Assembly: GCF_049059935.1 (NCBI RefSeq)
Contig: NZ_JBMGQR010000007.1
Location: 39,097 to 103,096 of the forward strand
DNA: 64,000 nucleotides
Direction of reading: 5' to 3'
DNA from: JAURVT01 sp049059935
GTDB lineage: Bacteria; Actinomycetota; Actinomycetes; Propionibacteriales; Nocardioidaceae
Part shown: in pieces, positions 55,541 through 62,705 of the stretch
Numbering within the stretch: position 1 is the first letter of the stretch
Layout: each line of letters starts with the position of its first letter
The notes under the pieces: generated by a model
Told to the model about the DNA's origin: nothing
What the model saw: the letters and a program-made list of their open reading frames with translations, nothing else
The model's database searches: none
Program-made: the position numbers and the translations under genes

Positions 55541-56581
55541 TCACCGTCTCGCGTCGGCGGTCAGGACCTGGCGCAGCGCGTCGAACTCCTCGACGCACTT
55601 GCCGGCGCCGACGGCGACCGAGTGCAGCGGGTCGTCGGCGACGTGCACGGGCATCTGGGTCTCGTGGCGCAGGCGCTCGTCCAGGCCGCGGAGCAGGGCG
55701 CCGCCGCCGGTGAGGACGATGCCGCGGTCCATGATGTCGCCGGCCAGCTCGGGCGGCGTCTTGTCCAGGCAGGCGATCACCGCGTCGACGATGTCGTGGA
55801 CGGGCTCCTCGAGGGCCTTGCGGACCTCGGCGCTGCCGAGGGTGACGGTGCGGGGCAGGCCGCTGACCATGTCGCGTCCGCGGACCTCGACGTCGGTCTC
55901 GTTCAGCAGCGGGAACGCCGAGCCGACGGCGATCTTGACCTCCTCGGCGGTGCGCTCGCCGAGCATGAGGGAGTGCTCCTTCTTGCACCAGGCGGTCACG
56001 GCGGCGTCGAGGTCGTCGCCCGCGGTGCGGATCGACAGGCTCGTGACGATGCCGCCGAGCGAGATCACGGCGACCTCGGTGGTGCCGCCGCCGACGTCGA
56101 CCACCATGTTGCCGGTGGCCTCGTGGACCGGGAGGTCGGCGCCCAGGGCCGCGGCCATGGGCTCCTCGACGATGAACACCTGCCGGGCGCCGGCCTGGTA
56201 GCCGGCCTCGGTGACGGCCCGCTGCTCGACCGACGTGATGCCGCTGGGCACGCAGACGACGAGGCGGGGCTTGGCGAAGTAGCGACGGCGGTGCACCTGC
56301 TGGATGAACAGGCGCAGCATCTGCTCGGTGGACTCGAAATCGGCGATCACGCCGTCGCGCATGGGCCGGATGGCGGTGATGGCCTCGGGCGTGCGCCCGA
56401 TCATCCGCTTGGCCTCGGAGCCCACGGCGAGGATCTCGCGTGTCTGGGCGTTGAGCGCGACGACGGACGGCTCGTTGAGCATGACGCCGCGGCCGCGCAC
56501 GTACACCAGGGTGTTGGCGGTACCGAGGTCGACCGCCATGTCACGTCCGATGACGTGCCGTCCGGGGAAGGAGGACGACAT
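55541..56581 (-). CDS. mreB: Rod-shape determining protein MreB
   Basis: A 346-residue actin-like filament protein. Phosphate 1 is AVDLGTANTLVYVRGRG, the middle VIADFESTEQMLRLFI, phosphate 2 VVDVGGGTTEVAVISLGGIV, and the adenosine motif IVLTGGGALLRGLDERL. It directs lateral wall synthesis. The ATG at 56581 lies 6 bases after TACCGT, so mreB and the genes following it (mreC, mreD, mrdA, rodA) form an operon from a leaderless promoter. Confidence 0.97.
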   Translation of the reverse strand: MSSSFPGRHVIGRDMAVDLGTANTLVYVRGRGVMLNEPSVVALNAQTREILAVGSEAKRMIGRTPEAITAIRPMRDGVIADFESTEQMLRLFIQQVHRRRYFAKPRLVVCVPSGITSVEQRAVTEAGYQAGARQVFIVEEPMAAALGADLPVHEATGNMVVDVGGGTTEVAVISLGGIVTSLSIRTAGDDLDAAVTAWCKKEHSLMLGERTAEEVKIAVGSAFPLLNETDVEVRGRDMVSGLPRTVTLGSAEVRKALEEPVHDIVDAVIACLDKTPPELAGDIMDRGIVLTGGGALLRGLDERLRHETQMPVHVADDPLHSVAVGAGKCVEEFDALRQVLTADARR

Positions 56582-56587
56582 GCAGAC

Positions 56588-56593
56588 ACGGTA
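56588..56593 (-). promoter_or_regulatory. -10 box of the mreBCD-mrdA-rodA operon (leaderless)
   Basis: Minus-strand TACCGT, 6 bases before the ATG at 56581. Confidence 0.6.
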
Positions 56594-56630
56594 AGCGGGT
56601 GCCGCCGTCCCACCCGGGTCCGACACGCAG

Positions 56631-56636
56631 CACAAT
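56631..56636 (+). promoter_or_regulatory. -10-like box of the PTS IIB gene
   Basis: CACAAT, 6 bases before the ATG at 56643. It has the right place and final AAT, but lacks the consensus first T. Confidence 0.35.
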
Positions 56637-56642
56637 GAGCCA

Positions 56643-56951
56643 ATGACCACCGTGAACGGCGCCCAGGTCCACAAGCTCGTCATCGCGTGCGACGCGGGGA
56701 TGGGCACCAGCGTCATGCTGGCCAGCGCCCTGCGCGGCGAGTTCGCGGGCACCGACGTGAACGTGGAGCACACCACCGTGACGTCGATCCCGCAGGACGC
56801 CGACCTCGTGCTGTGCCACGACTCGATCGCCGAGCGCGCCCGCGGCAACACCCCGGGCGTGCCCGTGGTGGGCTTCCGCGACTTCCTCGGCGACCCGCTC
56901 GTCCAGCGCGTCGTCGACGCGATCAAGGACCACCGCGACATCGAGGGCTGA
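56643..56951 (+). CDS. PTS IIB component (mannitol/lactose type)
   Basis: A 102-residue cytoplasmic phosphocarrier. The active Cys16 is in VIACDAGMGTSVMLAS, and the rest (ADLVLCHDSIAERARGN, VVGFRDFLGDPLVQRVVDAI) resembles mannitol-type IIB. It passes phosphate from IIA to a sugar held by a IIC permease. IIA follows 3 bases after the stop, but no IIC gene is present in the window. Diverges from mreB. Confidence 0.88.
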   Translation: MTTVNGAQVHKLVIACDAGMGTSVMLASALRGEFAGTDVNVEHTTVTSIPQDADLVLCHDSIAERARGNTPGVPVVGFRDFLGDPLVQRVVDAIKDHRDIEG

Positions 56952-56954
56952 CCC

Positions 56955-57389
56955 GTGGACGTGCCCGCCGGCCTGCTGACCGCCGACGCCGTCCGCCTCG
57001 ACGTCGAGCTCGCCGACCGCGAGGAGGCGATCCGCTACGCGGGCCGCCTGCTCGTCGAGGTCGGCGCGGTGCCCGACGCGTACGTCGGGTCGATGCTGCA
57101 GCGCGAGCGCACCACGACCACCAACCTCGGCCGCGGGTTCGCCATCCCCCACGGCAGCGAGGGCTCGCAGGCGCTGGTGCTGCGCGACGCCCTGTGCGTC
57201 GTCCGTCTCGCCCGCCCGGTGCCCTGGGGCGCGTCCGAGGTGGACGTCGCCGTCGGCATCGCCGCCCAGGGCGACGCCCACGCCCCTGCCCTGGGCCGTC
57301 TGGCCCGCCTGATCAACGACCCGGCGCAGTCGGCCGCCCTCCGCGCCGAGACCGACCCCGAGGCCGTCGTCCGCCTGCTGGTGGGCTGA
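56955..57389 (+). CDS. PTS IIA component (mannitol/fructose type)
   Basis: A 144-residue phosphocarrier of the fructose/mannitol IIA superfamily. The phosphorylated His66 is in GRGFAIPHG, preceded by YVGSMLQRERTTTTNLG. It takes phosphate from HPr and passes it to IIB. GTG start with GAGGG 7 bases upstream. The gene converges on ptsI, 4 bases apart. An incomplete enzyme II (IIA plus IIB without IIC) suggests a permease elsewhere or a regulatory role. Confidence 0.88.
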   Translation: MDVPAGLLTADAVRLDVELADREEAIRYAGRLLVEVGAVPDAYVGSMLQRERTTTTNLGRGFAIPHGSEGSQALVLRDALCVVRLARPVPWGASEVDVAVGIAAQGDAHAPALGRLARLINDPAQSAALRAETDPEAVVRLLVG

Positions 57390-57393
57390 CGGG

Positions 57394-59058
57394 CTACGAG
57401 GCCAGCGCCTCCTCGGCCGCGGCGCGCGCGGCCAGGGGGTCGGACGCCGCCAGCGCCGCCTCGGCGGCGGACTGGCACTGGGCGAGGGTGTGACGCTCGA
57501 GCCGGGCACCGACGGCGGGTGCCGCGGTGCTGGCCGACGACAGCGACGTGACGCCGAGGCCCGTCAGGACGCAGCCGAGCAGCGGGTCGGCCGCGGCCTC
57601 GCCGCACACGCCGACGGGCTTGCCCGCCAGCTGTCCGGCGCGGGCCACCTGCGCGACGAGCGCGAGGAGGGCGGGCTGCCAGGGGTCGGTGAGGTCGGCG
57701 AGCGTGGGCGCCATCCGGTCGGCGGCCATCGTGTACTGGCTGAGGTCGTTGGTGCCGATCGAGACGAAGTCGAGGTGGGTGAGCAGCCGGTCGGCCAGCA
57801 GCGCAGCGGCGGGCACCTCGATCATCGCGCCGGGCACCAGGCCGCGGGCGCGCACGCGCTCGGCGAACCACTTGGCCTCCGCCTCGGTGGCGACCATGGG
57901 CGCCATCACCCAGACGGTGCCGGACGACGTCGCGGCGGCCTGGGCGATCGCGTCGAGCTGGCGGTCGAGCATGTCGGGGTCCTTGAGCCCGATGCGCAGG
58001 CCGCGGACGCCGAGCGCCGGGTTGGGCTCGTCGGCGATCGTGGCGAACGCGAGCGGCTTGTCCGAGCCGGCGTCGAGCGTGCGGACGACGACCTTGCGCT
58101 CCCCCATGGCCTCGAGCACCTCGCCGTAGATCGCGGCCTGCTCGTCGACGGTGGGCTCGCTCTCGCGGTCCAGGAAGCACAGCTCGGTGCGGAACAGCCC
58201 GACGCCCTGCACCGGCGTGCCGGACGCCTTGCGCGCCCCGTTGCCGTCCTGGACGTTGGCGAGCACCTCGACGGCGTGACCGTCGGACGTGGCGCCGGGT
58301 CCGGTCCAGCCGGCCGCGGCCTCGGCGACGGCGCGGGCGGCGTCGGTGCGCTCCTGCACCATGTCGGCGGGCGGGTCGACGACGACCTCGCCGGTGGAGC
58401 CGTCGACGAGCACCGACGAGCCGTCCGCGAGGTCGTCCAGGCCCTGGACGGCGACGACGCAGGCGATGCCGAGCTGGCGGGCGATGATCGCGGTGTGGCT
58501 GGTGGCGCCGCCGAGCGAGGTCGCGATCGCGACGATGCGGGCCGGGTCGAGGCCGGCGGTGTCGGCGGGCGCCAGGTCGTCGGCGCACAGCACCGACGGC
58601 TCGTCCGGCGTGGGGATGCCGGGCTCGGGCTGCCCGGTGAGCTCGGCGACCACGCGGTCGCGGACGTCGCGCAGGTCGGTGACGCGCTCGGCCATCACGC
58701 CGCCGGCGGCCATGAACATGGCGCTGAGCTCCTCGATCGCGCCCGCGGTGGCGGTGGCGGGACCCTGCCCCTCAGCCAGGCGCTTGGAGACGAACGTGGC
58801 CAGGCCGCGGTCGCGGGCCAGCGCCGCGGTGGCCATCAGCACCTCCGAGGCCGATCCCGTCGCGCTCTGCCCACGCGCCGACAGCCGGTCGGCGACGGTG
58901 GCCGCGGCCTCGGCGAACAGGCGCTCGCCCTCCTCGGTCGACGACGCCGCCGCCTCGTCCGCAGGGACCTCGGGACGCGGCGCGGGACGGACCACCGGGC
59001 CGGCACCGATGCCGGGGACGACGGCGGTGCCGCGGAAGACGGTCAGGGACTCGGGCAC
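57394..59058 (-). CDS. ptsI: Phosphoenolpyruvate-protein phosphotransferase (enzyme I)
   Basis: A 554-residue enzyme that transfers phosphate from PEP to HPr. The phosphorylated His188 lies in SLGGATSHTAIIARQLGI. The PEP-binding barrel has GVGLFRTELCFL, GERKVVVRTLDAGSDKPLAF, FVSIGTNDLSQYT and the catalytic Cys in GVCGEAAADPLL. The GTG at 59058 is preceded by GAGGAGGAG. It diverges from the DeoR-type regulator, so the promoter region at 59059-59241 may be controlled by that protein. Confidence 0.95.
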   Translation of the reverse strand: MPESLTVFRGTAVVPGIGAGPVVRPAPRPEVPADEAAASSTEEGERLFAEAAATVADRLSARGQSATGSASEVLMATAALARDRGLATFVSKRLAEGQGPATATAGAIEELSAMFMAAGGVMAERVTDLRDVRDRVVAELTGQPEPGIPTPDEPSVLCADDLAPADTAGLDPARIVAIATSLGGATSHTAIIARQLGIACVVAVQGLDDLADGSSVLVDGSTGEVVVDPPADMVQERTDAARAVAEAAAGWTGPGATSDGHAVEVLANVQDGNGARKASGTPVQGVGLFRTELCFLDRESEPTVDEQAAIYGEVLEAMGERKVVVRTLDAGSDKPLAFATIADEPNPALGVRGLRIGLKDPDMLDRQLDAIAQAAATSSGTVWVMAPMVATEAEAKWFAERVRARGLVPGAMIEVPAAALLADRLLTHLDFVSIGTNDLSQYTMAADRMAPTLADLTDPWQPALLALVAQVARAGQLAGKPVGVCGEAAADPLLGCVLTGLGVTSLSSASTAAPAVGARLERHTLAQCQSAAEAALAASDPLAARAAAEEALAS

Positions 59059-59138
59059 GGGGTCTCCTCCTCGATCGGACCTGGGACCAGGCCTGGGGTC
59101 AGTCTGTGACCCACCTCACCGCGAGGGCTCGGCGAGGG

Positions 59139-59167
59139 TTGACGATACACCGATTCGGGCGTAAAAC
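59139..59167 (+). promoter_or_regulatory. Promoter of the deoR-fruK operon
   Basis: TTGACG (59139-59144) and TAAAAC (59162-59167), 17 bases apart, form the best sigma-70-like promoter in the window. The region is much more AT-rich than its surroundings. An inverted GTGG-ggaaaa-CCAC (59179-59192) downstream could be an operator. ptsI diverges nearby. Confidence 0.7.
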
Positions 59168-59241
59168 AATACTCGATCGTGGGGAAAACCACAGATAGCC
59201 ACGCAATCGCACAAGCGGGACATGGACGAGGGGAGACGCCG

Positions 59242-60009
59242 ATGTACGCCGCCGAACGCCACGAGCGCCTTGCCGAGCTGCTGCGCGAGGACGGGCGCCT
59301 CGCGGTCGCCGACGTCGCGGAGATGTTCGGCGTCTCCGGCGAGACCGTGCGCCGTGACCTCGCCGTGCTCGAGCGGCACGGGATCGCCCGCCGGGTGCAC
59401 GGCGGCGCCGTGGCCGCCCACGGCCTGCGGGTCGTCGAGCCGGGACTCGGCCAGCGCAACGCGTCGCGCATCGACGCCAAGAACCGGATCGCCGAGGCGG
59501 CCCTGGCGTTCCTGCCGCCCGCGCAGGGGAGCATCGCCCTCGACGCCGGCACCACCGTGAGTCAGCTGGCCGACCGCATCCCCACCGACCGCGACCTCAC
59601 CGTCGTCACCCACGCCGTGCCGATCGCCGCCAAGCTGACCGGCGCGCCCGGCATCGTCCTGCACGTGCTGGGCGGCCGGGTGCGCGGCGTGACGGCCGCC
59701 TCCGTCGGGTCGGGCACCGTCGCGGCGATCGAGCGCCTGCAGGTCGACGTCGCCTTCATGGGCACGAACGCGCTGTCGCCGGAGCACGGCCTGAGCACCC
59801 CCGACGGCGACGAGGCCGCGGTCAAGACCGCCCTCGTGCGCTGCGCCCGCCACGTCGTCGTGCTCGCCGACTCGGGCAAGCTCGACGTCGACCACCTCTT
59901 CCGATTCGCCGCGGTGGAGGACGTCGACGTCCTGGTCACCGACCGGGACGCCGATCCCGCCCACGTACGAGTCTTCGAGGACAAGGGGATCGAGGTCGTG
60001 CTCGCATGA
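59242..60009 (+). CDS. DeoR/GlpR-family regulator of fructose/PTS genes
   Basis: A 255-residue repressor. The N-terminal winged helix is ERHERLAELLREDGRLAVAD and VSGETVRRDLAVLERHGIA with RVHGGAV; the C-terminal sugar-phosphate sensor domain has IALDAGTTVSQLAD, FMGTNALSPEHGLSTPD and VVVLADSGKLD. In related bacteria such proteins (FruR/SugR) sense fructose 1-phosphate and control fruK and pts genes. The ATG at 59242 has GAGGGGAG upstream. The gene overlaps fruK by ATGA, which strongly supports a fructose role. Confidence 0.92.
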   Translation: MYAAERHERLAELLREDGRLAVADVAEMFGVSGETVRRDLAVLERHGIARRVHGGAVAAHGLRVVEPGLGQRNASRIDAKNRIAEAALAFLPPAQGSIALDAGTTVSQLADRIPTDRDLTVVTHAVPIAAKLTGAPGIVLHVLGGRVRGVTAASVGSGTVAAIERLQVDVAFMGTNALSPEHGLSTPDGDEAAVKTALVRCARHVVVLADSGKLDVDHLFRFAAVEDVDVLVTDRDADPAHVRVFEDKGIEVVLA

Positions 60010-60965
60010 TCGTCACGCTCACGCCCAACCCGAGCATCGACCGCACGGTCGTGCTGGCCGGGCCCCTCGAGCGCGGGGAGGTGCAGCGCTGCTCCGACAC
60101 CTTCGACCACCCCGGTGGCAAGGGCGTCAACGTCGCGGGCGTCGTCCACCACGGGGGCGAGCGCGCGCTCGCGGTCCTGCCGGGCGACGACGCCGACCCG
60201 TTCGTGGCGCTCCTGCGCGGCACCGGGCTCCCCCACCGCACCGTTCCGGTGGGCGGCACGGTGCGCGTCAACCTCACGGTGAGCGAGCCGTCCGGCGTCA
60301 CCACCAAGATCAACGCCGCCGGGCCGCTGATCGACGAGGACCTGCGCGCCACCCTCGCCGAGGAGGTGGCCGCGAGCGCGAGCGACGCCCGCTGGGTGGT
60401 GCTGTGCGGCTCGCTGCCGCCCGGCGTCCCCGACAGCTGGTACGCCGAGCTCGTCGCCCGGTTGTCCCGGCCCGGTCTGCAGGTGGCCGTCGACACCTCC
60501 GGCGCGGCGCTGGCCGCCACCCTCGACACCGACGGCCCGCTGCCGGCCCTGGTCAAGCCCAACGGTGAGGAGCTCGCGTCCGTCGCGGGCGGCGACGCCG
60601 AGGAGATCGAGGCCGACCCGCGCGCCGGCGTCGAGGCCGCCCGTCGGCTGCTCGCGCGCGGGGTCGGGCGCGTGCTGCTCACCCAGGGCGGCCACGGAGC
60701 CGTCCTGGTCACGCCCGAGGGGGCCTGGCGAGCACCGGTCCCCCGCATCACCCCGATCAGCACCGTGGGTGCGGGCGACTCCGCGCTCGCCGGCTACCTG
60801 CTCGGCGACCTGCGGGGGCTGTCCGAGCCCGACCGGCTGGCGCTCGCGGTGGCCTACGGCAGCGCCGCCGCGTCCCTGCCCGGCTCGCAGACCCCGACCC
60901 CCCGCGACCTGCCCGAGCGGACCGTCGCGGAGGCCGTCGAGGGTGCGGCGCCGTCCGCCTCCTGA
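60006..60965 (+). CDS. fruK: 1-phosphofructokinase (PfkB family)
   Basis: A 319-residue sugar kinase that converts fructose 1-phosphate to fructose 1,6-bisphosphate. The N-terminus MIVTLTPNPSIDRTVVLAGP is the classic FruK/LacC type; HPGGKGVNVAGVVHHGG binds the sugar, and TVGAGDSALAGYLLG carries the catalytic Asp and anion hole. The usual fruA (EIIABC) gene does not follow; instead ptsH comes 51 bases later. Coupled to the regulator by ATGA. Confidence 0.93.
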   Translation: MIVTLTPNPSIDRTVVLAGPLERGEVQRCSDTFDHPGGKGVNVAGVVHHGGERALAVLPGDDADPFVALLRGTGLPHRTVPVGGTVRVNLTVSEPSGVTTKINAAGPLIDEDLRATLAEEVAASASDARWVVLCGSLPPGVPDSWYAELVARLSRPGLQVAVDTSGAALAATLDTDGPLPALVKPNGEELASVAGGDAEEIEADPRAGVEAARRLLARGVGRVLLTQGGHGAVLVTPEGAWRAPVPRITPISTVGAGDSALAGYLLGDLRGLSEPDRLALAVAYGSAAASLPGSQTPTPRDLPERTVAEAVEGAAPSAS

Positions 60966-60970
60966 TGCAG

Positions 60971-60976
60971 TACGTT
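60971..60976 (+). promoter_or_regulatory. -10 box of ptsH
   Basis: TACGTT, about 40 bases before the ATG at 61017, which is preceded by GAGGA. It could give ptsH transcription independent of fruK. Confidence 0.4.
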
Positions 60977-61016
60977 CGTCAGCACCGCACCCGCCGCACA
61001 CCCTGAGGATGGACCC

Positions 61017-61274
61017 ATGCCGAGCAAGACCGTGACCGTCGGATCCTCGGTCGGGCTGCACGCCCGTCCGGCCGCCCTCATCGCGCAGGCCGCCGCCGCC
61101 GGCGCCACCCCGGTGACGCTCGCGACCGCCGGCGGCACCCCCGTCGACGCCGGCTCGGCGCTGATGATCATGACCCTCGGCGCCAAGCAGGGCGACGAGG
61201 TCACCGTCGACGGCGCCGACCAGGCCCTCGTCGACTCCGTCGCCGACCTGGTCGCCCAGGACCTCGACGCCTGA
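61017..61274 (+). CDS. ptsH: Phosphocarrier protein HPr
   Basis: An 85-residue protein with the active His15 in SVGLHARPAALIAQAA. A Ser is found at the regulatory site (position 47, GSALMIMTLGA), but Actinobacteria normally lack HPr kinase. It receives phosphate from enzyme I and donates it to IIA proteins. The C-terminal helix is DSVADLVAQDL. The gene ends 20 bases before a family B repeat. Confidence 0.95.
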   Translation: MPSKTVTVGSSVGLHARPAALIAQAAAAGATPVTLATAGGTPVDAGSALMIMTLGAKQGDEVTVDGADQALVDSVADLVAQDLDA

Positions 61275-61293
61275 CCCTCTCCCCTCCCCGGAT

Positions 61294-61377
61294 CGCCGAG
61301 TGGCGCAAAATCGGGGTCGACACGCGCGATCCGGCCCGAGTTTGCGCCGCTGGGGTCGGGTTCTGCGCCACTCGGCG
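61294..61377. repeat. Family B 84-bp repeat, left copy
   Basis: It begins CGCCGAGTGGCGCA and ends TGCGCCACTCGGCG, a perfect 14-bp terminal inverted repeat. An inverted copy with about ten differences lies at 61835-61918 on the other side of the small membrane protein gene. It may also terminate ptsH. Confidence 0.8.
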
Positions 61378-61406
61378 CACCGTGGCCGCGACGAGAGGCC
61401 CCGACG

Positions 61407-61820
61407 GTGAGCGGTAACGCCGTCGGGTTCCTCGTCCTGGCGACCGCGCTCGTCGCTGTGGTCGCCCTGTTCGTCGTGCTGTCGCGCCTCCGGAGCGACG
61501 ACCTCGTCGCCGCACTGCGATCGGGACAAGTGCCAGAAGGCCTCACCTACGTCGAGCTCGACGAGCTCGCCGAGTCGCTCCTGAACCTCCGGGAGAGCGC
61601 CTCGGTCATCCTCACGCGCGGCCTCTACCCGAGCGTGGTCCTCGCCGTCGCCGGGGCCCTGGCCGCGATCGCCCTGCGCTCGTGGGCGTACGCCGCCGGC
61701 GCCGCGGGGCTCGCCCTGCTGGCCGTCGCACTGTGGTGGGCGTACCGACGACGCACGTCCCGCCTGGACGAGCTGCTGCTCCAGGTGGACGAACGACTCG
61801 CCGACCCTCGCGAGGCCTGA
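61407..61820 (+). CDS. Small membrane protein flanked by inverted repeats
   Basis: A 137-residue protein with an N-terminal membrane helix (about residues 7-25), a charged soluble segment (RLRSDDLVAALRSGQVPEGL, then acidic residues) and two C-terminal helices (about 70-110) before a charged coiled-coil-like tail. The family is not recognised. The GTG at 61407 is used because the preceding bases lie in the family B repeat. It stands alone on the plus strand and converges on ndk. Confidence 0.7.
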   Translation: MSGNAVGFLVLATALVAVVALFVVLSRLRSDDLVAALRSGQVPEGLTYVELDELAESLLNLRESASVILTRGLYPSVVLAVAGALAAIALRSWAYAAGAAGLALLAVALWWAYRRRTSRLDELLLQVDERLADPREA

Positions 61821-61834
61821 CCGCGCCCGACCGA

Positions 61835-61918
61835 CGCCGACTGGCGCAAGAATCGACCCGAGTGGCGCAAAGTCGGGCCGGATCGCGCGTGTCGACCCCG
61901 AACTTGCGCCACTCGGCG
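61835..61918. repeat. Family B 84-bp repeat, right (inverted) copy
   Basis: The reverse complement of 61918-61835 matches the left copy over its full 84 bases with about ten substitutions and no gaps, including the central GGGGTCGACACGCGCGATCC. Its right end also matches 2151-2171. Confidence 0.8.
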
Positions 61919-61933
61919 GTCAGGGGCGGAGGG

Positions 61934-62347
61934 TCAGGCGCTGAGGGCGGGGAACCAGAGGGAGATCTCGCGGGCGGCGGACTCGGGAGAGTCCGAGCCG
62001 TGGACGAGGTTCTCGCGGTTGGACAGCGAGAGGTCGCCGCGGATGGAGCCGGGGGCGGCCTTGCGGCCGTCGGTGGCGCCGTTGAGGGCGCGGACGGCCT
62101 CGATCGCCTCGTCGCCCTCGAGGACGAGGGCCACGAGCGGGCCGGAGGTGACGAACGCGCGCAGCGGCGGGTAGAAGTCGCGCTCGACGTGCTCGGCGTA
62201 GTGGGCGTCGGCCTGGGCGGCGTCGATGGTGCGCTGCTCGAGGGCAACGAGCATCAGGCCCTTGGCCTCGTAGCGGGACAGCAGCTCACCGACCAGACCG
62301 CGGCGGACGGCGTCGGGCTTGAGCAGGACCAGGGTGCGTTCGGACAT
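61934..62347 (-). CDS. ndk: Nucleoside diphosphate kinase
   Basis: A 137-residue enzyme that balances nucleoside triphosphates. It starts ERTLVLLKPDAVRRGLVGEL and has the catalytic His in ENLVHGSDSPESAAREI. Length and motifs are complete. The ATG at 62347 lies 7 bases after a TAGGGT box that overlaps the stop codon of the DUF4233 gene. It follows folC and DUF4233 in the order usual for Actinobacteria. Confidence 0.97.
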   Translation of the reverse strand: MSERTLVLLKPDAVRRGLVGELLSRYEAKGLMLVALEQRTIDAAQADAHYAEHVERDFYPPLRAFVTSGPLVALVLEGDEAIEAVRALNGATDGRKAAPGSIRGDLSLSNRENLVHGSDSPESAAREISLWFPALSA

Positions 62348-62354
62348 GGCCCGA

Positions 62355-62360
62355 ACCCTA
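62355..62360 (-). promoter_or_regulatory. -10 box of ndk, overlapping the DUF4233 stop
   Basis: Minus-strand TAGGGT starts exactly at the TAG stop of the DUF4233 gene, 7 bases before the ndk ATG. Confidence 0.55.
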
Positions 62361-62705
62361 TCCGGACCCCTCGGCCTCGGCCGCCCAGCGGGCCCGGTCG
62401 GTCTCGATCCGGCGCCCGATCAGGTAGGCGGCGACCCACAGGCCGCCGAACATGGCGCCGACGAAGAACATGGCCGGGACCAGGAAGCCCATGGCGATCG
62501 CGCCCACCTGCACCAGGTGGCCGACGACGTAGCCGCCGGGCCGCCGCAGCATCCCGGCCGCGAGGATCGCGACGACGGCCAGCCCGAGCCCGACGGTCAG
62601 CGCCACCGGCACGGACACGTCCTCGACGGCGATCATCACGGGGGTCGCGAGCGCGATGACGATCGCCTCGAAGCCCAGCGTGGCGGCGCACAGACGTGCC
62701 CTCAT
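62358..62705 (-). CDS. DUF4233 membrane protein
   Basis: A 115-residue protein with about four hydrophobic helices, e.g. GFEAIVIALATPVMIAV, LTVGLGLAVVAILAAGML and GFLVPAMFFVGAMFGGLWVA, and a short charged tail ending in AEGSG. Its function is unknown; it is found between folC and ndk in many actinomycetes. The ATG shares a base with the folC stop (TGATG). Confidence 0.88.
   Translation of the reverse strand: MRARLCAATLGFEAIVIALATPVMIAVEDVSVPVALTVGLGLAVVAILAAGMLRRPGGYVVGHLVQVGAIAMGFLVPAMFFVGAMFGGLWVAAYLIGRRIETDRARWAAEAEGSG

Noticed and set aside
61294..61918. Complete insertion sequence
   Set aside because: The enclosed gene encodes a small membrane protein, not a transposase, and no target-site duplication was seen.
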